Assembly (NCBI GenBank): GCA_002436065.1 | Contig: DIXP01000047.1 | Location: 1-64,000, forward strand | Source: Chloroflexi bacterium UBA6077 | GTDB lineage: Bacteria; Chloroflexota; UBA6077 | Direction: 5' to 3' | DNA: 64,000 nucleotides | Shown here: piece by piece, positions 40,592 to 49,825 of the stretch | How the letters are laid out: each line of letters opens with the position of its first letter | Numbering within the stretch: position 1 is the first letter of the stretch | Notes under the pieces: generated by a model | What the model saw: only the letters and a program-made list of their open reading frames with translations | The model's database searches: none | Told to the model about the DNA's origin: nothing | Position numbers and translations under genes: made by a program

Positions 40592-42082
40592 ATGAATGCG
40601 GTTGTCACAACCCGGCAGGGCAAGGTGCGTGGCAGCGTTGCCGATGGCGTGAATTCCTTTAAGGGCATCCCCTATGCAGCGCCACCGTTTGGCGCCAACC
40701 GGCTTCGGTCCCCACAGCCGGTTGAGCCCTGGAGCGGCGTGCGAGACGCCCTCAACTTTGGCCCGAAGCCGCCCCAACTGCCCTATCCTCCGCAAGTACA
40801 GGAGCTCCTCCCACCAGAGTTTACCGGCCCTGGTGAGGATTGCTTGACGCTCAACATCTGGTCTCCCGATCTCGGGCCGGCCGGTCACCCGGTGATGGTC
40901 TGGATTCCAGGCGGGCTGTTCGAGTATCACGCAACAGGTGCGTCGCCCTGGTATGACGGCAGCCGTTTCGCCCGCGATGGCATCGTCTGCGTGACGATCA
41001 ATTACCGGGTCGGTGCCGAGGGCTTCCTCTATCTGGGCGAGGGTAACGCCAACCGCGGCTTGCTGGACCAGGTCGCCGCCCTGGAGTGGGTGCGGGATAA
41101 TATCGCCGCATTCGGTGGCGATCCTGGCAATGTCACCATCTTCGGCGAGTCTGCTGGAGGGATGAGCGTCGGCATACTGCTTTCCATGCCCCGTGCCGAG
41201 GGGCTGTTCCGGCGCGCCATCGCCGAGAGCGGGACGGCTCATCATGTGACAAGCGCCGCGACGGCGCAGCGGATCAGCCAGTACCTTGCCGAGAAGCTTG
41301 GCGTCGCGGCCACCCGAGAGGCGATCGCGGCGGTCCCCCTCGATCGCCTGCTCGCGGCCCAGGGGGAGTTGAGCGGCGATCTCATCGCCCATCCCGACCC
41401 GGCTCGCTGGGGGGAGCTGGTGGTTAACATGCTGCCCTGGGAGCCGGTGATCGACGGCGATACCGTTCCCGCGCTTCCGATCGATCGCATCGTTGCCGGA
41501 GCCAGCGCAGCCGTCGACCTCATAGCCGGCTCGAACACGGAAGAAACGAGGTTGTTCCTGGTGCCCGGTGGCGCGATCGATCAGATCACCGACGGGGCCC
41601 TGGCTGGAGCCATCGCGGCCTACGGGCTGCCGGTGGACACTGCACTGGCCGCCTACCGCGCGGCGCATCCCGCCGCCAGCGCCGGCGAGCTGCTCTCGGC
41701 CGTCCAGACCGACTGGTACTGGCGCATCCCGGCCGTCCGCATGGCCGACGCCCACGCGACGGGCCCCGCGGCCACCTACATGTACGAGTTCGCCTGGCGC
41801 TCACCACAGTTCGATGGTCGCCTTTGCGCCTGCCACTCGCTTGAGATTGCCTTCGTCTTCGACACGCTCGGCAACGGGACTGAGCCGCTTATGGGAGCCG
41901 ACCCTCCGCAACAGCTCGCGGACACCATGCACGCCGCCTGGGTGGCCTTCGCCACCAGTGGGGACCCCGGTTGGCCGAAGTACGATCTCAGCCGTAGGGC
42001 AACTATGCGCTTCGATGTAACGTCGGAGGTCGTGAATGACCCTCTATCCACAGAGCGGGCACTGTGGGAAGGCGTGCGTTAG
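40592..42082 (+). CDS. Type-B carboxylesterase family protein
   Basis: 496 aa from ATG 40592 behind GGAGGT; the frame is open upstream without similarity. Alpha/beta-hydrolase of the cholinesterase/pnbA type: GKVRGSVADGVNSFKGIPYA, GEDCLTLNIWSPDL, VMVWIPGGLFEYH (oxyanion hole), the nucleophile VTIFGESAGG (Ser187), SNTEETRLF and CHSLEIAFVFD (catalytic His region). It hydrolyses carboxylic esters; the substrate is unknown. No signal peptide. It is monocistronic. Confidence 0.9.
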   Translation: MNAVVTTRQGKVRGSVADGVNSFKGIPYAAPPFGANRLRSPQPVEPWSGVRDALNFGPKPPQLPYPPQVQELLPPEFTGPGEDCLTLNIWSPDLGPAGHPVMVWIPGGLFEYHATGASPWYDGSRFARDGIVCVTINYRVGAEGFLYLGEGNANRGLLDQVAALEWVRDNIAAFGGDPGNVTIFGESAGGMSVGILLSMPRAEGLFRRAIAESGTAHHVTSAATAQRISQYLAEKLGVAATREAIAAVPLDRLLAAQGELSGDLIAHPDPARWGELVVNMLPWEPVIDGDTVPALPIDRIVAGASAAVDLIAGSNTEETRLFLVPGGAIDQITDGALAGAIAAYGLPVDTALAAYRAAHPAASAGELLSAVQTDWYWRIPAVRMADAHATGPAATYMYEFAWRSPQFDGRLCACHSLEIAFVFDTLGNGTEPLMGADPPQQLADTMHAAWVAFATSGDPGWPKYDLSRRATMRFDVTSEVVNDPLSTERALWEGVR

Positions 42083-42171
42083 TCTCTGCCACCGGCCAGG
42101 GGGGGCAGACCTCGGCCTGCTCCCTCGGCTTCAATACGAGGCTGTCCCCCAGGTCAGGGCTGTCTCGGGGG

Positions 42172-42555
42172 CTACGCCGCTCTGCGGGCGCTCAGTGTGT
42201 AGACCTCGACCAGGGCGATCAGGTCCTCCAGGTCGAAGGGCTTCACCAGAAATGCCTCCGCCCCCTCGGAGATAATCCTCTGGCCAGTCTCCACATTGGG
42301 GCAGAGCCCGGCCAAAGGGATATGTTCGGTCTCGGGATTTGCCCTGATCCTTCGTGCGGAAGCCGCGGCATTGGTGATGTCAGACCCGACGCTGTCGATG
42401 ATTACCAGGGCCGGACGCTGGGTGACGGCGAGCTGTGCAGCATCCTCGGGGTTCCCCGCCACGATCACCTCCGCGTGGTCGAACTGCTCCACCGCGCTTT
42501 CCATCAACTGCACGATAGCTGTGTCCTCCGCCACCAACTCCACAATCCTTGCCAC
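42172..42555 (-). CDS. Single-domain response regulator
   Basis: 127 aa from GTG 42555, directly after GGAGGAGGGG; codons further upstream in this frame are not protein-like. Receiver fold: IVELVAEDTAIVQLMESAVE (acidic residues), PALVIIDSVGSD with the phospho-Asp present (IID), IPLAGLCPN and AFLVKPFDLEDLIALVEVY (Lys). There is no output domain. It is divergent from the histidine kinase at 42797, which has no receiver, so the two may be partners. Confidence 0.82.
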   Translation of the reverse strand: MARIVELVAEDTAIVQLMESAVEQFDHAEVIVAGNPEDAAQLAVTQRPALVIIDSVGSDITNAAASARRIRANPETEHIPLAGLCPNVETGQRIISEGAEAFLVKPFDLEDLIALVEVYTLSARRAA

Positions 42556-42796
42556 AGCCCCTCCTCCGCGTCCCCCTGGCGCGCTCCCAACCCATTCACA
42601 ACCTACAGGATGGACAGCACTTTCCGGGCCAGTAGAGCGGCAATCTGCCGCATGGGCGCGATACTTGCTTCGATGATCGTCCCGCACCGTCCTTCGTGAC
42701 GGCACTTCTGGATGCCTCGAGCACCGTTCGCGGACGGAAAAGGGCGGTGTGGGCTGGGCCTGTGCGATGGTTCGAGAAGATGACTCGGTGTCAACC

Positions 42797-45055
42797 ATGA
42801 ATATAGATAGCCTCAGATGGCCAGCGGCTCTCATAAGTGCCATCGTAGGCGCTATGATGCTGGTGGTGCCGCATCAGTTCACCGGTGCCGCCGTCGCCGC
42901 GTTGTGGCCGAGCCTCGGTTGGGCAGGGCTAGTCTTCCTGCTGTCCGGCTTTGGCCTCTTTGGGGTTGCCATTCTGAGGTCGGCGAGATGGGTCGAGCTG
43001 CTGATACACCTCCTCGCCGGGGCAGCATGGTTGCTGCTCGCCTACAGCTTCGCGCTGGCCGCCAACTGGACTGGGGCATTGGCCTGGGGAGTCTTTGGGT
43101 TAGGCATCGCGATAGCGCCTCTGGTCGAGGTAGAGGCGCATCACCCCGGCTTTCACTCGGAGTTGCTCTCCGTGGTTGCTGGGGTTGCCGCAACCCTTCA
43201 GGGCCTTGTGATCCTCCTGCTGCCGTCGCTGTTCGCAAACCCGGTGTACGAATCGGTGCAGGGCCGCCTCCCCTGGCTTGGAGGGGCCTTCCTCGTCGGC
43301 GGCATCGCCCTGCTCTTGGTACAGCACCGGCAGGCCCAATCCCCAACCCGCTACTGGGTCGGCCACCTGCTGGCAGGAGGCTCCTTCCTGGCCTTCGCGG
43401 TCACCGTTTCACTTTACCAGCAGGCGTGGACCGGCGTGGCCCTGTACGGCGTAATGGGTCTTTCGATTGCACTGTTGCCCTGGCTGGGCCCCAGGCTTCG
43501 CGGAATAGACCCCCGCTCGCTAGAGACCAGGATAGCCTTGACCCTCGTTGCTGCCACCAGCCTGCCTTTGATCCTCGCCGCAGCGGTCGTTGGTCAGTTC
43601 ATCGCGCCGGGGTCCGAGGGGACGGTGGGGCGAGAAGTCGATGAGCTGCGCGATTTCATCTTCCTCGTCCTGATGGCTTCTGTCGGCCTCGCCTTGGTGA
43701 TAGGAGTGTACGCTGCCAGATGGCTTGCGGCTCCTCTCAATGCCCTCACTCAAGTGGCCGACCGGCTCGCGTCAGGTGACGTAACGGCACCCCTGCCTCG
43801 CGGTAAATACACGGAGATAGCTACCCTCTCCCACGCCTTCGGAGAGATGCGGAGCCGGTTGGTTGCCAGGTCTGAGGAGCGCGAGGGACTGCTGGAGCAG
43901 CTGCAGGGTGCCAATCAGCGGCTCGGTCTCTCCGAGGCCCAGGCCCGAGATCTGGCCGAGCGAGCCGGACGACAGTCCGCGGAGCTGCGGGCCGTCATCA
44001 ACGCCATCGCTGAGGGCATCGTTGTCTATTCGCCCGCAGGCGACATCCAGCGCATGAACCCCGCTGCGGAGGAGATACTCGGTTACACCGCCGCCCAGAG
44101 GCGGCGACCGCTACGCGAGCGGCTGGCTGTACTGCACGCGGAAAGCGCGGAGGGGACACCCCTCGGCGACGAGGAAACGGCGCCCCAGAAGGCCCTGATA
44201 GGAGAGGTGGTACGCGGCGAGATCACTGTCCTTCATACTCCAGATAGGAGGACCGTGTGGGTCTCGGCCAGTGCCGCACCGATTCTCGGCGAGAGTGGTG
44301 AGATACTGGGCGCGGTGCTAAGCCTGAGCGATATCACTCGCATCCAGGAGCTGCAGCAGCAGCGGACACAGCACGTCCTCGGGATGTCGCACGGACTCAG
44401 GACGCCGCTCACCGCCATCTACGGACACGCTCAGCTGTTGATGCGGGCGCTACAGAAGTCAGGCGCCGACGGCCAGCCGCGCTTCAGCGCGGAGGCCATC
44501 CTGGTGGGTGCTCAACGGATGGGCGCCCTGCTGAAGGACCTGGTGGACCTCGCAGAGCTGGAATCTGACCAGCCCCTTCACCTGAACCGGTCGCCAGTTC
44601 AGATAAACCAGTTCATGCAGCAGTTGATGGAGCGGCTGGGCGGATACCTCTCAATGGACCGGGTGCGGCTGGATGTGCCGAAGGCGTTGCCGCCGGTCAT
44701 GGCCGACCCCGATAGGCTGGAGCGTATAATGATGAACTTGCTGGGAAACGCCTTCAGGTACTCCACTCCAGACACACCAGTGGTAGTATCGGTCGCCGAG
44801 CGCGATGGGGAGTTGATTACGTCGGTGACGGATCACGGCCCGGGCATCCCCCCAAAGCGGATGGAGTCGCTGTTCCAGCCCCAGGCCAGGAGCCTGGCCG
44901 CGGGCGAGCCTCAGGCCACCCTGGGGTTGGGGCTCTACATAACCAAAGGGTTGGTGGAAGCCCACGGTGGGAGGATCTGGGCCGAGAGCAGCAAGGACAA
45001 GGGCACCACCTTCGCGTTCAGCCTGCCCGTCGTCAGGGCCGCTGCGCCCGCTTAA
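42797..45055 (+). CDS. Membrane histidine kinase with HAMP and PAS domains
   Basis: 752 aa from ATG 42797; ATG 42767 and GTG 42749 are alternatives without a decisive ribosome site. Residues ~1-225 hold about eight transmembrane helices. A second TM pair brackets a short extracytoplasmic loop, then HAMP (~315-370), PAS (~400-515, VINAIAEGIVVYSPAGDIQR), HisKA and HATPase (LLGNAFRYSTPDTP, VTDHGPGIP, TLGLGLYITKG). The H-box reads MSHGLRTPLTA: the residue after phospho-His532 is Gly where nearly all HisKA kinases have Glu. Kinase motifs are otherwise intact. Confidence 0.87.
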   Translation: MNIDSLRWPAALISAIVGAMMLVVPHQFTGAAVAALWPSLGWAGLVFLLSGFGLFGVAILRSARWVELLIHLLAGAAWLLLAYSFALAANWTGALAWGVFGLGIAIAPLVEVEAHHPGFHSELLSVVAGVAATLQGLVILLLPSLFANPVYESVQGRLPWLGGAFLVGGIALLLVQHRQAQSPTRYWVGHLLAGGSFLAFAVTVSLYQQAWTGVALYGVMGLSIALLPWLGPRLRGIDPRSLETRIALTLVAATSLPLILAAAVVGQFIAPGSEGTVGREVDELRDFIFLVLMASVGLALVIGVYAARWLAAPLNALTQVADRLASGDVTAPLPRGKYTEIATLSHAFGEMRSRLVARSEEREGLLEQLQGANQRLGLSEAQARDLAERAGRQSAELRAVINAIAEGIVVYSPAGDIQRMNPAAEEILGYTAAQRRRPLRERLAVLHAESAEGTPLGDEETAPQKALIGEVVRGEITVLHTPDRRTVWVSASAAPILGESGEILGAVLSLSDITRIQELQQQRTQHVLGMSHGLRTPLTAIYGHAQLLMRALQKSGADGQPRFSAEAILVGAQRMGALLKDLVDLAELESDQPLHLNRSPVQINQFMQQLMERLGGYLSMDRVRLDVPKALPPVMADPDRLERIMMNLLGNAFRYSTPDTPVVVSVAERDGELITSVTDHGPGIPPKRMESLFQPQARSLAAGEPQATLGLGLYITKGLVEAHGGRIWAESSKDKGTTFAFSLPVVRAAAPA

Positions 45056-45096
45056 GTAGCCCTTGACTCACGGGCTGCTTAGCGGAGCTTGGCAAT

Positions 45097-46833
45097 CTAC
45101 TCCGCCAAAAAGCCGATGTGAACGGCGCCGTAGCGCTTTCCCTTGACGAAGAGGGGCACTGCCAGGTCGCACACCACGTCGCCTGTAGTGCGGGCCTGAG
45201 TTTGCAGGAGGAAGGCCGTTTCTGGCAACGGTTCATCAGGGTCCACCGCCGCCGCCAGGAATTGCTCTCGGCTGACCCGCAGGGGGATACGATCCGCGCC
45301 CCGGAGGCCGAACCTCGCGGCTTTCAGCAGCACAGGCTGCTCGAAGAGACACTTCACCCGGTTCTGGATGGCGTCCATCTTCGGGTCTCCAGTCCATGGG
45401 GAGCAGTACTTGGACAGGTGGGTGAACAGGTAGCCGTTGACGTCTGGAACCCCCACGTTGTTCAGCCGTGGATGCGCGGAAATGTAGCGGTCCATGATCG
45501 CCCGGACCTCCAGGTCGAGGAGGTGGTCCCAGGATGTGGAGTACTTGGGCGGGATGAAGCCCTCAGGCGGCACCCTCCGGATGTCGAAGAGATGGGAGAG
45601 GCGCTGCATATCGGTGCCCTTGATCTCCTGGTAGCGCCACGCTACCAGTTGGTCTAACTGCACCAGTCGCTCGTCCACAGCTCGCTCCAGCACCCGGCGG
45701 ATCTCGTCGGCACACTGACCTGTCCACTCCCTCACCTGCTCTGTGAAGGTGCCAACCCGATGGCGCGCTAGGATGCTGTGGATTGCAGCTGTGGTGGAGG
45801 CAACGCTCTCCGAGGTCGCAACCGCCTCCGCGTTCTCCGCCATCCCTCGCGTGGAGGCGGATAGCCTCGCAACCCTGCCCGACAGATCCCCTAAGGTCGC
45901 AGCCATTTCGTGGTTGCCCTGGGCCACGGAGCCTATCTCCATAGTGGTGCGTCTCACCAGTCCCGATATCTCCTCCAGGGTGGCGAGAGACGCGTCGGCG
46001 TCGCGCACCGCCAGATCGATTCCTTCCTCCTCCTCGGTGATCACCCTGGAGATGTCGGCCATCTCCTTTTGCAGCCCTTTGACCATACGGGAGATCTCCG
46101 CGGCGCTCTCCCTGGTCCTTTCCGAGAGCTTGCGCACCTCCGCCGCGACTACAGCGAAGCCCTTCCCCTGCTCGCCCGCTCTCGCCGACTCCAGCGCTGC
46201 ATTCAGCGCCAGCAGCTTGGTTTGATCCGTGATCTCGCTGATAGTGTGGGTGATACCATCGATCTTCGCCGACCTGGCGATTAGCCTTCGTACGGTCTCG
46301 GCAGTCTCACGGGTCACTCCCTGGCTGGCCCGAACCCTCTCCACCACAGCGCCCACAGCCTGTTGGCCCATCCTGGATGCCTCCAGCGTGGTCACCGCGG
46401 TCTCCTTGGCCCGATCCGCCGCGGCGGCGATCTCGTTCTCTGCTTGACGAGCCAGGGTCAGCGATGAGGCCGCGCCGTCGGTTTCAAGGGACTGCTCCCT
46501 GGCGGTCCTGGCTACCCGCAGCACGTTCTTGGCATTAGCTACTCCGGTCCTATTCGTGTGATCGTCGATCTCCCTCAGCGACTCCCCCATCTCCGCGACC
46601 CATCGGTTCAGTAGCTCCGCGATGCCCGCGGCCGCCGAACCGGCTGGTACCTCCAATCGGATTGTCAAATCGCGCCGGCCGGTGCACAGCTCTCGAAGGT
46701 AGGCTTCAACCGCCTCGATGCCGGGGTCGCTGCCGGGGGGATCGGACTTCTCGAAGGTTGGCAGCCACCGATGCAGCCACGGCCATCGCGAGATCCTGGG
46801 GTTGGATTCCTCGTGCTGAATGGGACCGGTCAC
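45097..46833 (-). CDS. Methyl-accepting chemotaxis protein with C-terminal sensory domain (soluble)
   Basis: 578 aa from GTG 46833; a TATAAT (46891-46886) just upstream argues against the earlier GTG 46884. There is no transmembrane helix. Residues ~120-390 are the long coiled-coil MCP signalling domain with the hairpin tip ITDQTKLLALNAALESARAG and EQGKGFAVVAAEVRKLSERT. Residues ~400-578 form the Cache-like C-terminal domain: VPDVNGYLFTHLSKYCSPWT, MDAIQNRVKCLFEQPV, FLLQTQARTTGDVVCDLAVP and GKRYGAVHIGF. The usual order (sensor first) is inverted, so it senses a cytoplasmic cue. It is divergent from the cheW-cheR genes. Confidence 0.9.
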   Translation of the reverse strand: MTGPIQHEESNPRISRWPWLHRWLPTFEKSDPPGSDPGIEAVEAYLRELCTGRRDLTIRLEVPAGSAAAGIAELLNRWVAEMGESLREIDDHTNRTGVANAKNVLRVARTAREQSLETDGAASSLTLARQAENEIAAAADRAKETAVTTLEASRMGQQAVGAVVERVRASQGVTRETAETVRRLIARSAKIDGITHTISEITDQTKLLALNAALESARAGEQGKGFAVVAAEVRKLSERTRESAAEISRMVKGLQKEMADISRVITEEEEGIDLAVRDADASLATLEEISGLVRRTTMEIGSVAQGNHEMAATLGDLSGRVARLSASTRGMAENAEAVATSESVASTTAAIHSILARHRVGTFTEQVREWTGQCADEIRRVLERAVDERLVQLDQLVAWRYQEIKGTDMQRLSHLFDIRRVPPEGFIPPKYSTSWDHLLDLEVRAIMDRYISAHPRLNNVGVPDVNGYLFTHLSKYCSPWTGDPKMDAIQNRVKCLFEQPVLLKAARFGLRGADRIPLRVSREQFLAAAVDPDEPLPETAFLLQTQARTTGDVVCDLAVPLFVKGKRYGAVHIGFLAE

Positions 46834-47012
46834 AGCAGCACCTACCCTTCCTTCCTGAGCGAGTGAGAGAGCATGGGGGTACACGATTATACAACAGCCC
46901 CTGCCCTTCGGAATCAGCCTTGATCTACCACCTGGGAATGGCTAGAATGGCGGCAACCCCGATCGACAGAAACGGCTCTCTGCCGCATCCCTCTTCCTCT
47001 CGGAGTTTGTCA

Positions 47013-47519
47013 GTGTCCTTCCTGCCGCAGCACTACACTGAGAACCAGTGCCCCACGGCTGAACCGGCCGAGGATGGCCCGAACCATCTGCTGGTAATCG
47101 GCTATCTATCTGGCCGTCCGATAGCCCTGCCTGCTCTTTCCAGCCAACGGATCCTCCCCATGGCCGCCTTTACGCCGATTCCAGGGGTGCCGGAGAGCGT
47201 TGTTGGGGTGCTTGATCTCGAGGGCATCCTTCTCCCAGTAGTCAACCCCCGCCCGGCCTTGAGACTGGCAACCCCAGCGCCTCATCCAAGCCACCAGTTG
47301 GTTTTGCTCACCGCCATCACCACTTACCTTCTGTGGCTCGACGAGGTGGAGCAGATCATCTCCGTGTCGGCCCAGTCCATTGGGGCCGTGGAGTCAGATG
47401 ACGCTTCAGGGGTTGTGCCTCTCGTACTTCGACTCGGCGGGCATGTGGTCCCGATCCTGTCGCCCGAGCGGTTGGACCCCGGACCGGTGATTCGGCACGG
47501 TTGGACCGGCATGTCGTGA
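47013..47519 (+). CDS. CheW coupling protein (copy 1)
   Basis: 168 aa from GTG 47013, chosen for the GGAG seven bases upstream. CheW domain: HLLVIGYLSGRPIALPALSS, the conserved FTPIPGVPESVVGVLDLEGI and LLPVVNPRPAL, then VLLTAITTYLLWLDEVEQII. It links MCPs to CheA at the inner face of the membrane or in a cytoplasmic array. It is followed by cheR after 38 bases. Confidence 0.82.
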   Translation: MSFLPQHYTENQCPTAEPAEDGPNHLLVIGYLSGRPIALPALSSQRILPMAAFTPIPGVPESVVGVLDLEGILLPVVNPRPALRLATPAPHPSHQLVLLTAITTYLLWLDEVEQIISVSAQSIGAVESDDASGVVPLVLRLGGHVVPILSPERLDPGPVIRHGWTGMS

Positions 47520-47557
47520 ATTCCGTGCGCGGGGGTCGGACGGGGAGTGATGATGTG

Positions 47558-48901
47558 ATGGGGGATGCCGGCCAGGGCTACGCTCGCCTCGTGGAGGAGC
47601 GCTTCGGGCTGCGACTGTCGAGCCGCCATGCAAAGCAGCTGGAGGAGGCTGTGCCGGAGCTCGTATCCGACTCCGGATACCACGGCGCCGCGGAGCTGTA
47701 CGTCGCTCTGGCTGGCGGGAGACATCCAGAACTGGTGGAGAGGTTGGCGGCGGCCCTGACCGTCGGCGAGACCCACTTCTTTCGGGTCCGCCCACAGATG
47801 GAGGCTCTGCGTCGGGTCGTGCTGCCGGAGCTGATTGCCAGAAGGGCAGGGGATCGCGCCCTGAGCGTCTGGTCCGCTGGTTGCTCCACGGGGGAGGAAC
47901 CCTACACAGTGGCCATGCTGCTGTTGGAGTTGGTCCCCTTCCTGGAGCAGTGGAAGCTGCAGCTGCTTGCGACCGATTTGAATCGCTCGGTACTGGAAGT
48001 AGCGCGGCACGCCCTGTACGGTGAATGGTCCTTTCGCGACACTCCGGACGCGGTTCGTCGGAGCTTCTTCGATGCCGAGGGCGAGCGGTGGCGGCTGCGC
48101 GAGTCGGTGAGGCGGATGGTGCGGTTCGCTTGCCACAACCTGATGTCTGATCCGCCCCCGCTGATGGACCCACGGCATGAGGGCTTTGATCTGATCCTTT
48201 GCCGGAACGTGACGATATACTTTGGTCCGGAGGCCGTTCTGCGACTGTACGCCCGCTTCGCCGAAGCCCTCGCCCCAGGGGGCTGGCTGGTGCTGGGACC
48301 CTCGGATCCCACTCCCGTGTCGGGCAGCGGTCTGGAGCTCCACGAGCTCCAGGATGCGCTGCTGTGGCGAAGAGGGGAAAGACCGGGTGCATCTCGCGAT
48401 TTGTCAGATGGGGTCGCCGGATCATCCAGGCAGCGAGTCTCGCCTCAGAGTGGGGTGAGTGAGGCAGCAGCAAGGGGCGATGACGCTGATTTGCGAGAGG
48501 TGTGGCCACTGGCCCACGCTGGCAATCGTGTCGATGCCCGGCGGCGAGTGGAGGCGGTGCTGGGGATGCATCCGCTGCGGGCCGAAGCCCACCTGCTGCT
48601 GGGCATGCTTCACCTGGAGAACGGCGCAGCAGAGGAAGCACTGGCCTCCCTCAGGCGAGCTACCTTCCTCAGTCCCGATCTGCCCATGGCCCATTTCGGC
48701 CTGGGACGGGCCTACCAGCTACTGGGTGAACTCGACCGAGCGAGGATCGCCTTCGCCGAGGCGCGGCGGCTGCTATCGGCCGTGCCCGCAGAGGAGCCGG
48801 TTAGTGGTGGGGACGGAGTCCGGGCGGGCGAGCTGAGCCAGGCTGTCCAGGCTCAGCTGTCCAGCCTCCCGCCGCAACGGTCTTGCAGGGTGTCATCCTA
48901 A
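47558..48901 (+). CDS. CheR methyltransferase with C-terminal TPR repeats
   Basis: 447 aa from ATG 47558 (GGGGAG upstream); GTG 47516 overlaps the cheW stop and is an alternative. CheR N-domain is ~10-65, and the SAM domain has ALTVGETHFFRVRPQMEAL, LSVWSAGCSTGEEPYTVAML, LLATDLNRSVLEVARHALYG, RFACHNLMSD and FDLILCRNVTIYFGPEAVLR. Residues ~330-420 contain two or three TPR-like repeats (EAHLLLGMLHLENGAAEEAL; MAHFGLGRAYQLLGELDRAR). The CheR-TPR arrangement is the one seen in WspC. The last six codons lie in a dispersed repeat. Confidence 0.92.
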   Translation: MGDAGQGYARLVEERFGLRLSSRHAKQLEEAVPELVSDSGYHGAAELYVALAGGRHPELVERLAAALTVGETHFFRVRPQMEALRRVVLPELIARRAGDRALSVWSAGCSTGEEPYTVAMLLLELVPFLEQWKLQLLATDLNRSVLEVARHALYGEWSFRDTPDAVRRSFFDAEGERWRLRESVRRMVRFACHNLMSDPPPLMDPRHEGFDLILCRNVTIYFGPEAVLRLYARFAEALAPGGWLVLGPSDPTPVSGSGLELHELQDALLWRRGERPGASRDLSDGVAGSSRQRVSPQSGVSEAAARGDDADLREVWPLAHAGNRVDARRRVEAVLGMHPLRAEAHLLLGMLHLENGAAEEALASLRRATFLSPDLPMAHFGLGRAYQLLGELDRARIAFAEARRLLSAVPAEEPVSGGDGVRAGELSQAVQAQLSSLPPQRSCRVSS

Positions 48902-48941
48902 GGGTGTCATCCTGAGCACCCTACCCGGTGTCATCCTGAGC
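48890..48941 (+). repeat. Three copies of GTGTCATCCT(GAGC)
   Basis: GTGTCATCCT at 48890, GTGTCATCCTGAGC at 48904 and at 48928, followed by GATTAGCGAAGGATCT. This GTGTCATCCTGAGC...AGCGAAGGATCT motif is a familiar intergenic repeat in several phyla. The first copy supplies the end of cheR. Confidence 0.75.
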
Positions 48942-49056
48942 GATTAGCGAAGGATCTCCTGTTCCACGCGGAGACCCCTTGCCCCACGCTCAGCATCGCG
49001 ATACCTAACATGACCACTGTGTCAAAGCACTAGTACTCGACCAAACTGGTTCTGAT

Positions 49057-49161
49057 AGGCGGCTTCGCCGCCTGCTGGGAGCGCGGGCGGCTCGCCCGCA
49101 CGAGGGACTGGCGGGCTTCGCCGCCCGCGCTCCCAGCATAGGCCGCCGGCCGGCGGCCTAT
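49057..49161. repeat. Palindromic repeat cluster (copy 2 of the 19532 element)
   Basis: AGGCGGC-TTC-GCCGCCT (49057-49073) is followed by a 17-bp inverted pair (49074-49090 with 49121-49137; GCTGGGAGCGCGGGCGG) that encloses a further GCGGGC hairpin. A perfect 24-bp palindrome at 49138-49161, starting ATAGGCCGCCGG, completes the cluster. The modules are shared with 19532-19590. The 48902-49241 gap has no gene. Confidence 0.78.
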
Positions 49162-49241
49162 CGAAACCAGGTTGGCGGAGCACTAGCCTGGAGTAGCCGT
49201 CACCCCTGGGCGCTGCCAATCCAGGTTGGAGCCGAAGGGAA

Positions 49242-49817
49242 ATGGTTTTGGAGAGGATGGACTTGGCACCGGAAGCTTGGGAAGCACAGCCGGTCGGCGA
49301 GGAACTGGAGGACGCGGGCTGGGTTGAGAGGACCCTGCGGGAACGCGCCCGCCTCCTGGCCAGGGTGCCCGAGCGCACCGAGGATGCCGATGGATCGGAC
49401 GTGCTGCTCTTTCGCCTTCGGGAAGAGAGCTACGCCGTGGATCTTGCGCTCCTGAGAAAGGTCCATCTGGCCAGGGGACTGACGCCGGTGCCCTGCACCC
49501 CTCCGCATGTGGCGGGGATCCTTAACGTTCGGGGAGAGGTGGTGACCGTGCTGGACCTCGCGAGTGCACTCGGCCTGGGGGACAGGCTGGAATCGACGGA
49601 CAGCACGCGGATTCTCCTGGTGGAGCTTCCTGAGGGCCGGGTCGGTCTCCTGGTAGACGAGGTGATGGGCGACCGCCGGGTCGATCTGGCCAATCTGGAC
49701 GTCGCCCTTTCGGGCAAGGAGTATACGCGCGGCGTTGCTGAAGGCAGCGTTGTCCTCCTGGATCTTGCGCGCCTACTGTCGGGCGGGCGCTTCGAGGTCC
49801 AGGAGGAGATTGTGTAG
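49242..49817 (+). CDS. CheW coupling protein (copy 2)
   Basis: 191 aa from ATG 49242 (AAGGGAA upstream; ATG 49257 with GGAGAGG is equally possible). A ~50-residue helical leader is followed by a canonical CheW domain: LLFRLREESYAVDLALLRKV, PVPCTPPHVAGILNVRGEVV, TVLDLASALGL, RILLVELPEGRVGLLVDEVM and ending SVVLLDLARLL. The long leader is unusual for CheW. It heads the run CheW-MCP-CheA-CheB. Confidence 0.9.
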   Translation: MVLERMDLAPEAWEAQPVGEELEDAGWVERTLRERARLLARVPERTEDADGSDVLLFRLREESYAVDLALLRKVHLARGLTPVPCTPPHVAGILNVRGEVVTVLDLASALGLGDRLESTDSTRILLVELPEGRVGLLVDEVMGDRRVDLANLDVALSGKEYTRGVAEGSVVLLDLARLLSGGRFEVQEEIV

Positions 49818-49825
49818 GTGTGACC

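Noticed and set aside
47406..48641. 411-codon frame antisense to cheR
   Set aside because: Proline/arginine-rich shadow; CheR motifs on the plus strand are unambiguous.
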